Source: Corallincola holothuriorum (GTDB lineage Bacteria > Pseudomonadota > Gammaproteobacteria > Enterobacterales > Neiellaceae). From it: a DNA stretch of 64,000 bases. The position numbers were made by a program, and so were the translations under genes. Within the stretch, counting starts at the first letter, position 1. Every line of letters starts with the position of its first letter. Shown one piece after another: positions 57,423 to 64,000 of this stretch. The notes beneath the pieces are model-generated. The model worked only from the letters and a program-made list of their open reading frames with translations, did no database searches and had not been told where the DNA came from. Location: NCBI RefSeq assembly GCF_003336225.1, contig NZ_QPID01000005.1, positions 186,001 through 250,000 of the forward strand, written 5' to 3'.

Positions 57423-57920
57423 CGGTTTCCACTCCTTTGGAATTTATTCAGTGTAAATTTAATTCAGTGATTGACTGTCTTACAATAATCAATATCCACA
57501 CTTACAATGTGGACATATTTTACCGTTTCATTCTTTCTTTTGTTTGCTTGTTTATCAACCTGTTATTCAAATTGTCATAATTTGAGGTGGTACGTTTAAC
57601 TTTACATTTTATGAATAAAAAGCTAATTAATTTGAACCTAAATTAAGTGTTGAGTCCTCCCGAAACGACTGATGAGCGCTTTGTTTTTTTGCCCTGCAGT
57701 GCTTATAAAAGCGCCAATTTGAATTGGCAAATGAACCCAGATAACAGCCGTATATCGCTTATTTGAATAGAGCCAATTGTGGCCTGATGATTGATATGAC
57801 AAGTAGGTGTTAGCCGTTTGTTAACACTTCTTGGAAAAACTACCTCGAACGGGATAAACTCTCGCCCTCGAAACTAAATAAGAATACGAATAACTACGCA
57901 TTAGATTGGGGTGGTAACGA
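57423..57920. other. 498-base AT-rich intergenic region with a palindrome
   Basis: No supportable gene. It holds the promoters of two divergent genes. GCCAATTTGAATTGGC at 57713-57728 is a palindrome with seven-base arms. GTGTTA at 57807 and TAACAC at 57822 form a second inverted repeat. Both look like operators, but no regulator can be named. Confidence 0.4.
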
Positions 57921-59561
57921 TTGAACGTGTTTAATGCCATAAGCTTACAAAACATCCGCGGTGACCTGTTTGGTGGTTTAACCGCGGCCATCGTTTCACT
58001 GCCGCTGGCACTGGCCTTTGGTATTGCCTCTGGGGCAGGTGCCGAGGCGGGCATTTATGGTGCGTTGCTGATTGGATTATTCGCTGCGTTGTTTGGTGGT
58101 ACGCCCACGCTGATCTCCGAGCCTACAGGGCCGATGACAGTGATTATGGCGGCAGTGATCACCAATATGCTGGCTACGGATCCAGAAAACGGCATTGCCA
58201 TGGCATTTACTGTGGTGATGATCGCCGGTCTGTTTCAGATCGCCTTTGGTGCACTAAAGCTTGGTAAATACATCACCTTGATGCCCTATAGCGTGATCTC
58301 TGGGTTTATGTCCGGTATTGGCTTCATCTTATTAATCATGCAATTGGCACCCTTCCTTGGGCAAGCCGCGCCCAGTGGCGGAGCCTTGGGGACACTTAAA
58401 ACCCTGCCTGAGCTGATTTCTAACGCGATCACCATAGAGATATTTTTAGCCTTCGCTACCCTCGCTGTGCTGGTTTTTACCCCGAAAAAAATCAAGGCGA
58501 TGGTGCCGCCGCAACTCATCGCTTTGGTGGGTATCACGCTGGTCTCAGTGCTGGTGTTCGATTTGGGGGAAGTACGCCGAATTGGTGAGATTGAAGTGGG
58601 ATTACCCGGCCTGGTATTCCCCACATTTACGGCCGATCAGATAACTACCATGATCCTCGATGGCATGGTGTTGGGCATGTTGGGATGTATCGACTCGATG
58701 TTGACGTCGGTGATCGCTGACAACCTGACGCGTACTGAGCATAAATCGGATAAAGAGCTTATCGGTCAAGGCGTCGGCAACTTGGTGTCGGGCCTGTTTG
58801 GTGGTTTGCCGGGTGCCGGCGCAACCATGGGCACCGTGGTAAATATTCAAGCGGGTGGACGAACTGCGTTATCAGGCGTAATGCGGGTGGCGGTACTGGG
58901 GATTGCGGTGTTTGGTGCCGCAGACCTATTGGAAGTGATCCCTTTGGCGGTACTGGCCGGTATTGCTGCCATGGTTGGCCTGAACATTCTCGACTGGAGC
59001 TTTATTAAACGTTCCCACCGAGTGTCCTGGTATTCGACACTGATCATGTACGCGGTGATGTTGTTGACTGTGTTTGTTGATCTCATCGTTGCCGTTGGGG
59101 TTGGGGTGTTTGTTGCCAACATCATCATCATTGAGAAGTTAAGCCGTTCACAAGCGCAAAGTATAAAGGCGATCAGTGACATCGATGATGAGGTGCCATT
59201 GAAGCCGAGAGAGCAGGAGATACTGAATCAAGCCAAAGGCAAGATCTTGTTGGTGTATCTCAGCGGGCCGTTGATTTTTGGTTTGGCTAAAGCGCTGTCC
59301 AGGCAACACCAAAAAATAGAGAAGCATCAAACTGTGGTGATCGATCTGAGCGAAGTGTCGTTAATTGATGACACGATTTCTCTGGCGGTGGAAAACACCA
59401 TTACTGAAGCGATTGAGCTGAAAAAGCATGTTTATTTGGTGGTACGTACCGAGGAAGCCAGAAACAAATTGGCCAGAATGGGGTTGATAGATCTGCTGGG
59501 CAAAGAGCACTTGCTAGATAGTCGTACTGCGGCGCTGGAGCTGGCATTGCAAACTGTTTAG
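57921..59561 (+). CDS. SulP-family anion transporter with STAS domain
   Basis: 546 residues from a TTG with GGGGTGG upstream. The membrane part (about 10-400) has the SulP signatures SLPLALAFGIASGAG, FGGTPTLISEPTGPMTV and GNLVSGLFGGLPGAGATMGTVVN. A cytosolic STAS domain (about 430-546) carries VVIDLSEVSLIDDTI, lacking the phosphorylatable Ser of anti-sigma antagonists. It probably imports bicarbonate or sulfate with sodium or protons; it resembles the bicarbonate-type group, but substrate is inferred only. Confidence 0.92.
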   Translation: MNVFNAISLQNIRGDLFGGLTAAIVSLPLALAFGIASGAGAEAGIYGALLIGLFAALFGGTPTLISEPTGPMTVIMAAVITNMLATDPENGIAMAFTVVMIAGLFQIAFGALKLGKYITLMPYSVISGFMSGIGFILLIMQLAPFLGQAAPSGGALGTLKTLPELISNAITIEIFLAFATLAVLVFTPKKIKAMVPPQLIALVGITLVSVLVFDLGEVRRIGEIEVGLPGLVFPTFTADQITTMILDGMVLGMLGCIDSMLTSVIADNLTRTEHKSDKELIGQGVGNLVSGLFGGLPGAGATMGTVVNIQAGGRTALSGVMRVAVLGIAVFGAADLLEVIPLAVLAGIAAMVGLNILDWSFIKRSHRVSWYSTLIMYAVMLLTVFVDLIVAVGVGVFVANIIIIEKLSRSQAQSIKAISDIDDEVPLKPREQEILNQAKGKILLVYLSGPLIFGLAKALSRQHQKIEKHQTVVIDLSEVSLIDDTISLAVENTITEAIELKKHVYLVVRTEEARNKLARMGLIDLLGKEHLLDSRTAALELALQTV

Positions 59562-59668
59562 CGGTTTTGCCTGGAAGAAAATCGTTGTGCTGCGGGTTAA
59601 GATTAAGGGAGCAGGGTGATGCCTTGCTCCCTGAAAGCACTATCGATCGATGTCAGCTTGGCGAACGC

Positions 59669-59842
59669 TTAATCGTCATCATCGATAATGTCGGGAGTGA
59701 CGGCATCGGCCACATCAACCGCGCCACCTACAACACTCGTTGTTACCCCTACTGCGGTGCCTACGACAGCCGCGGCAACGCAGCCTGATAGATGAACAAT
59801 GATCAGGCTCGCTAATAACAATTTTATGGCTTTGTACTGCAT
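59669..59842 (-). CDS. 57-residue lipoprotein
   Basis: Read directly from the sequence. ATG at 59842, a hydrophobic signal peptide and lipobox LSGC (Cys21). A short Ala/Val/Gly-rich segment (VAAAVVGTAVGV) could form a membrane helix, and the tail is DIIDDDD. Small lipoproteins with this glycine-zipper-like pattern are seen in related genomes, but the role is unknown. GGA lies upstream. It is 102 bases downstream of the TonB-like gene on the same strand. Confidence 0.75.
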   Translation of the reverse strand: MQYKAIKLLLASLIIVHLSGCVAAAVVGTAVGVTTSVVGGAVDVADAVTPDIIDDDD

Positions 59843-59944
59843 TTCATTTTTCCAAATTTCGAATCGAGAGCAGCATATCGAGTTGTGCTTTCGTTGTCCC
59901 GTCGTGGATCAGAATTTGCGTGGCAGGGGCTGATTTTTGTTGCT

Positions 59945-60379
59945 CTAAGGTGCCAACTGAAATCTTAATTTATAGGTTGCCGTGACTTTTTCGGGGCCGT
60001 TGGCTCCGATTGTGGGTCGCCACTTCCAGCGTTTGACCGCTTTCATTGCGGCTTTGTCAAAAATGCCGGTTGGTTTTGCAGTGACAACATTAACCTGATC
60101 GGCACCGCCTATTTCATCGATCACGACTTCGACCACGACCTCTCCTTCAATCCCATCTCTGGCAGCCCGCATCGGATACTTTGGTTCAATTCTGACGATA
60201 GGGCTTGGCGCATTGGCAATGGGGCTACTGGGCTCAGCCTTAAGTGGTGGCTTTGAGTTCTCCTGTGAGCGCTCATTTGACTGTTGTTCTGTTTTCGCTA
60301 CGGCGGGGGTACAAACTAAAAACAGGGTGAGACAAGCAGCTGAAATCACTGAGGCCGTGTTCAAAATAATCAATGGCAC
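59945..60379 (-). CDS. TonB C-terminal-domain protein with signal peptide
   Basis: 144 residues. The C-terminal 85 residues are a TonB CTD (RIEPKYPMRAARDGIEGEV, VVEVVIDEIG, AMKAVKRWKWRPT). A short Pro/Ser linker precedes it. Full TonB is near 240 residues with an N-terminal membrane anchor; here the hydrophobic start ends in a likely cleavage site AVAK. So the domain may be free in the periplasm, or the segment may serve as an uncleaved anchor. No exbB/exbD is adjacent. Confidence 0.84.
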   Translation of the reverse strand: MPLIILNTASVISAACLTLFLVCTPAVAKTEQQSNERSQENSKPPLKAEPSSPIANAPSPIVRIEPKYPMRAARDGIEGEVVVEVVIDEIGGADQVNVVTAKPTGIFDKAAMKAVKRWKWRPTIGANGPEKVTATYKLRFQLAP

Positions 60380-60663
60380 TAACTCTATGGTCGGTAGAAA
60401 ACAGACAAAATTGATTCGTCTGGTCTGTCGTTGGTTGGCTTTTGTTCAGAGTAGCGTAACCCTTATGCTATGCCAATTTGTTGATTAGGTTATTGCTAAT
60501 GTTTCCAGTCAGGGGCGAAGTTAACTGTGAACTTAGGACGAACATAGATCGACATTTTCTGTCCTGATAAAAGCTTTTCATAACCACTGGTAGTATGCTC
60601 AGATGTTGTAGGAAGCGCAGTATGAAGGATTCCGATTTTTCTCTGCATGTGGCTGATGGATCG

Positions 60664-61137
60664 ATGGTAATGAAACAGAAACTGGTAGCGAGTTTATTTT
60701 TGTTATTGATGGCAGGCTGTGCCAGCTTGGACTTTGCAAGCCCAAATGTCAGCTTGTCCAGCATTAAGAGCTTAGGTGGTGATCTGTTTGAGCAGCGTTT
60801 CTTGGTGGTGCTCAATGTGCAAAACCCGAACAACCAAGCGCTGCCGATTGAGGGACTGAACCTTGCACTGGAAGTGGAAGGAAAAGAGGTGGCGACGGGT
60901 GTCGGCGCATCTGAAGTAGTCATTGAGCCGTTTGGTGAAGAGAAAGTGAGCCTTTATCTCACCACGAATATGTTCAAGGGCGCGGGGATATTGCTCAAAT
61001 TTATCAGCGCTCAAGACGATGCGCTTAACTACCACGTGAGCGGATATCTGCATACCAGCTTGGGTTTTTCGGTAAAAGTACCGTTTGAGAATACCGGCGT
61101 GTTAACGCTGGATGATATAAAGCCTAAGGGTCATTAA
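60664..61137 (+). CDS. LEA type 2 (WHy-domain) lipoprotein
   Basis: 157 residues from the ATG at 60664 (60670 is also possible); the longer frame starts before the signal peptide. The lipobox is MAGC. The mature part has the LEA-2/WHy beta pattern: NVSLSSIKSL, FLVVLNVQNPNNQALPIEGLNLALEVEGKEVATG, VKVPFENTGVL. Such proteins are thought to protect the envelope under stress. The following gene starts 23 bases on. Confidence 0.82.
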   Translation: MVMKQKLVASLFLLLMAGCASLDFASPNVSLSSIKSLGGDLFEQRFLVVLNVQNPNNQALPIEGLNLALEVEGKEVATGVGASEVVIEPFGEEKVSLYLTTNMFKGAGILLKFISAQDDALNYHVSGYLHTSLGFSVKVPFENTGVLTLDDIKPKGH

Positions 61138-61160
61138 TCAGAATCTGTACGAGTATCGTT

Positions 61161-61523
61161 ATGACGACATTTAGAACTTCTGTTGTCACTATTCATCAAT
61201 TAGCGCCTGATATTGCCGAGGTGATTGTTGATGATGGTGTTGAGATGACACTGTCGGATGTGCAGGCCTATCACGACTGTCTATTGGCCAATTTCAGTGC
61301 GCCATTTCGCCTACTTATCAATAAGATTAATCAGTACACCTATACCTACGAAGCTCAACAAGGCTTAGCCGATCTGCCGCAGATTGAGGCGATGGCGGTG
61401 TTGGTTTACAGCAAGGCGAGTATGGCTGCCATGCGTGTGCTGCAACAGCAGCAACGAGAAAATCCCTGGCATGCGGAGGTGTTTACCAGCCGCCGTGAAG
61501 CATTGGCGTGGTTAGATAAATGA
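61161..61523 (+). CDS. Hypothetical STAS/SpoIIAA-like protein
   Basis: 120 residues. VIVDDGVEMTLSDVQAYHDCLLANF, then RLLINKINQYTY and MAVLVYSKASMAAMRVL, resembles the small SpoIIAA/STAS-like alpha-beta fold. No phosphorylatable Ser can be assigned. Its stop overlaps the thioesterase start (ATGA), so the pair is coupled. Confidence 0.7.
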   Translation: MTTFRTSVVTIHQLAPDIAEVIVDDGVEMTLSDVQAYHDCLLANFSAPFRLLINKINQYTYTYEAQQGLADLPQIEAMAVLVYSKASMAAMRVLQQQQRENPWHAEVFTSRREALAWLDK

Positions 61524-61975
61524 CCAATGACGACAGGCCACTGACGATCTGGCATAAGTCAGCGACGTTGGATGCGCTCAACCAGATGAACCGCAATACC
61601 TTAAGTGAACATCTGGGGATGAGGATCACTGAACTGGGTCAAGCTCATCTGCTGGCGACTATGCCCGTTGAGCAGCGTACCATGCAGCCGATGGGGCTAC
61701 TGCATGGCGGTGCATCGGCGGCGTTAGCAGAAAGCTTGGGCAGTATGGCAGGTTATTTGGCTGCACCTGAAGGGATGCTGGTGGTGGGGCAGCAGATAAA
61801 CGCACATCATCTACGTCCGGCACGCTCCGGAATGGTCACAGCGAAGGCTACTGCGGTACACCTAGGGCGCAGCAGTCAGGTATGGCAGATCGATGTTGTT
61901 GATGAAAATGACAAGCTCTGCTGCAGTTGTCGGCTGACTTTAGCCGTACTTCCTGAGATCACGAATAACCAGTAA
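61520..61975 (+). CDS. menI: Hotdog-fold DHNA-CoA thioesterase, MenI/YdiI-like
   Basis: 151 residues, close to E. coli YdiI (136) with a short N-terminal extension. Key segments: DALNQMNRNTL, ATMPVEQRTMQPMGLLHGGASAALAESLGSMAGYL with the catalytic Glu, NAHHLRPARSG, VWQIDVVDE. YdiI/MenI hydrolyses 1,4-dihydroxy-2-naphthoyl-CoA in menaquinone synthesis; the paralogue EntH acts in enterobactin synthesis, of which there is no sign here. Together with menFDHBCE this completes the pathway to dihydroxynaphthoate. Confidence 0.85.
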   Translation: MTNDDRPLTIWHKSATLDALNQMNRNTLSEHLGMRITELGQAHLLATMPVEQRTMQPMGLLHGGASAALAESLGSMAGYLAAPEGMLVVGQQINAHHLRPARSGMVTAKATAVHLGRSSQVWQIDVVDENDKLCCSCRLTLAVLPEITNNQ

Positions 61976-61983
61976 ATTCCGCT

Positions 61984-64000
61984 TTATTTCAACTCAAACT
62001 CCACTAAATCACTGTTCCCCAAATTATCACTGACCAAGAGTTGATATCTGCCTGGTGCGCTGACAGAAAAGCGCTGGAGTTGGTTATTGCTTTGGCCGAG
62101 CAATTCGCCATCGAGATACCAATACTTGATGTTGCCGCCGCCCATTACTTTGGCAGTGATTGCTACGCTGCTTTGTGTTGGCGGCAGTAAGTAGCGCGAG
62201 CCTTGTCTTGGTGTGACGACAAACAGTGGTCGCGCAACAGGCTGATTATCGCAACCATGCATCGGCAGTTGTTGATGGCGACGTTGTGACTTGGCGACCC
62301 AAGGCTCTGCCAACAGCGGCCATAGTGCGATCTTGACCTGTTGTACTGCATCATCACAGCGTTGCAGCGTGGGCGTGCCCTCTGCCGTCAACCAGACGCT
62401 TTGCATCAAGCTGCCGTTTTCACCCTCCGCGGCCAGTAAAGTTGCGGGCTCCTGATCGCCCAGTAGCCATGCCTGGTGTTGCTCTTGGCACAGCTCAGGG
62501 GGCGTTTGTAGTGCGCGCTTACCCAAAGGCCAGCAGATGGTTGTGTCGATAACCCCCGGCGGTGCTGCCGGCGGAGGGGTATTGTCGGCCAATAGGTTCG
62601 CTAACATCAGGAGTAGCGGTGTTGCTGTACGTGCGCCGAAGTGCCCCGGCATGGAGGTGCCATCGGGACGACCGATCCAGACACCAATCGTATATTTGGG
62701 CGATACGCCAACCGCCCACATATCTCGATGGCCATGGCTTGTGCCGGTCTTCCAGGCCAGGTTGTTACGCCGCCCCGTGACATTCTCATCGAACGGTTGG
62801 TCGGTACGACGTTGGTTACGTAATATCTCGTAAATCATCCAGGCGGCTTGCGGCGACATCAGCGGCCGCGTCGTGATCTTTTCATCCTTGAGATAGGAGA
62901 TACGGGCTAGCTGGCCGTCATTCATCAGGCTGGCATACAGCGCCACCAGCTGTTCCAGATTGGTACTGGCCGCACCTAGGGCTATCGGTAGTCCGGGGGT
63001 ATCACTGAGGCGGAACTTAGCGCCGGCATTGACCATCCGGGTATAGAACTGTTTTGGCCCGAGGTGAGCGAGCAGCTCCACCGCGGGCACGTTGAGCGAT
63101 CGGGTTAACGCATCTGCAGCGGTGATGGGGCCCTGAAACTTGCCACTGAAATTCGCTGGCCGGTAGTCACTGAAAAAGCGCGGTGCATCGACCAGCAGTG
63201 ATGCTGAGTGGATCAGTCCTTGATCGATGGCTAAGCCATAAATAAAGGGCTTTAGCGTTGAGCCGGGGGAGCGCACCGCCTGCGCCATATCGACATAGCC
63301 TAAACGTTGGCGCGAGCCAAATTCGCCGCTGCCTAGATAACCAATGGGGCGTTGGCTTTGGTTGTCTAACACCATGATGGCTAAGCCAGTATGCAGCGGA
63401 TATTGGCTTAAATAGTCCGTTGCCAGTTGCTGCAGTGCTTGTTGCAGTGGTTTCTGCAGACTGCTTTGCAGGAGTGGTTGATTGGGATATTGCGACACCA
63501 GCCGACGTGCTAACAGCGGCGCTAACATGGGGCGGTAGTGATGTTGGGCGATCACCGGCTCTAGGGCAACATCTGTCAGCGCTGTGGTTGGCCAGATCCC
63601 ACCGTCGACTAAGCGCTTCACCAACTTGTCGCGGGCTTGTCGTGCTCTTTGTGGGTAACGGTCAGGACGAAAGCGACTGGGCGCTTGCGGCATAATCGCC
63701 AGCAGTGCTGCTTCAGCTTGACTGAGTTGTGCAGCGGATTTGCCAAAATAGGCGTGACTCGCCGCTTCAACCCCTTCAATGGGGCCGCCAAATGGTGCCA
63801 GATTGAGGTAAAGCGTGAGGATTTCCTGTTTTGAGTAGTGCCATTCCAGCTGCAAGCTGCGTGCTATTTGTTGCAGTTTTCCCAACGGTGTTCGACGGTG
63901 GGGGGACAACAGGCGGGCCACTTGCATGGTCAGGGTAGAGCCGCCAGAAACGATGCGACCATGACGTAGCCACTGCCAGCCAGCACGCACCAATGCATAG
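61984..64000 (-). CDS. pbpC: Penicillin-binding protein 1C (N-terminus beyond window)
   Basis: At least 671 residues; the frame is open at the right edge, so the start and membrane anchor lie outside. Glycosyltransferase 51 begins at once (GGSTLTMQVARLL, EGVEAASHAYFGKSAAQLSQAEAA). The transpeptidase follows with STLK, SLN and KTGTS. A C-terminal BiPBP_C beta domain (about the last 95 residues) is the mark of PBP1C rather than 1A or 1B. It polymerises and crosslinks peptidoglycan in the periplasm. It converges on the thioesterase gene, eight bases apart. Confidence 0.94.
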   Translation of the reverse strand, partial: YALVRAGWQWLRHGRIVSGGSTLTMQVARLLSPHRRTPLGKLQQIARSLQLEWHYSKQEILTLYLNLAPFGGPIEGVEAASHAYFGKSAAQLSQAEAALLAIMPQAPSRFRPDRYPQRARQARDKLVKRLVDGGIWPTTALTDVALEPVIAQHHYRPMLAPLLARRLVSQYPNQPLLQSSLQKPLQQALQQLATDYLSQYPLHTGLAIMVLDNQSQRPIGYLGSGEFGSRQRLGYVDMAQAVRSPGSTLKPFIYGLAIDQGLIHSASLLVDAPRFFSDYRPANFSGKFQGPITAADALTRSLNVPAVELLAHLGPKQFYTRMVNAGAKFRLSDTPGLPIALGAASTNLEQLVALYASLMNDGQLARISYLKDEKITTRPLMSPQAAWMIYEILRNQRRTDQPFDENVTGRRNNLAWKTGTSHGHRDMWAVGVSPKYTIGVWIGRPDGTSMPGHFGARTATPLLLMLANLLADNTPPPAAPPGVIDTTICWPLGKRALQTPPELCQEQHQAWLLGDQEPATLLAAEGENGSLMQSVWLTAEGTPTLQRCDDAVQQVKIALWPLLAEPWVAKSQRRHQQLPMHGCDNQPVARPLFVVTPRQGSRYLLPPTQSSVAITAKVMGGGNIKYWYLDGELLGQSNNQLQRFSVSAPGRYQLLVSDNLGNSDLVEFELK

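Noticed and set aside
60468-60923. 151-residue minus-strand frame over the LEA-2 lipoprotein
   Set aside because: Opposite-strand shadow of a lipoprotein gene with a clear lipobox; low-complexity Ser/Thr composition.

Overview
The window reads as chromosome of a marine-type Gammaproteobacterium, most like the Alteromonadales or neighbouring orders. This is inferred from gene content: a menFDHBCE menaquinone operon in the E. coli order, proton-pumping transhydrogenase (pntAB), guaC, mgsA, an amgK/murU-djlA type junction, a polyamine-sensor/cyclic-di-GMP pair like NspS-MbaA of Vibrio, and a split B12-dependent ribonucleotide reductase as described in Pseudomonas. The species cannot be named from the sequence alone. 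Gene density is high. I see no rRNA, tRNA, CRISPR array, prophage or insertion sequence.

Layout. 1-6500: 3' end of murU, djlA, an rluA operon, an SMP-30 lactonase, a DUF342/FapA protein and an HTH regulator. 6600-13700: a giant LplT-PlsC-acyl-ACP synthetase fusion (phospholipid repair), then the polyamine-sensor/c-di-GMP enzyme operon. 13700-21800: cupin, uraA and upp (convergent), a small lipoprotein, pntAB, guaC and mgsA: nucleobase salvage and redox metabolism. 21800-26900: a symporter fused to a solute-binding domain, several small genes of unknown role, a YbjN-like protein and a dienoyl-CoA-reductase-like SDR. 26900-31600: a TonB-dependent receptor divergent from a YfiR-like protein and a histidine kinase, a candidate envelope-sensing module. 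31600-37700: a BshA-like glycosyltransferase, serC(type 2)-serA, and a duplicated-domain DUF4382 lipoprotein with a heptanucleotide repeat in its leader. 37800-45000: menFDHBCE. 45000-48550: nrdJa-nrdJb with a pair of NrdR-box-like sites, ending in a strongly folded intergenic element. 48800-50400: a short array of gene cassettes with attC-like sites but no integrase in the window. 50600-64000: quinone-oxidoreductase-like enzyme, serine hydrolase, M14 peptidase, the queuosine-precursor transporter yhhQ with a preQ1-I riboswitch-like leader, an FG-GAP lipoprotein, a SulP transporter, small envelope proteins, a MenI-like thioesterase and the 3' part of pbpC.

How it fits together. The men operon plus the menI-like thioesterase at 61520 would supply every step from chorismate to dihydroxynaphthoate; menA and ubiE/menG are not in the window. 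PntAB, GuaC, Upp and UraA form a housekeeping block. Two signalling modules (polyamine/c-di-GMP, and TonB receptor/YfiR/kinase) couple the envelope to the cytoplasm. The most interesting parts are the integrase-less cassette array, the folded element after nrdJb, the riboswitch-like yhhQ leader, the transporter-receptor fusion, the BshA-like enzyme and two simple-sequence repeats placed where slippage could matter.
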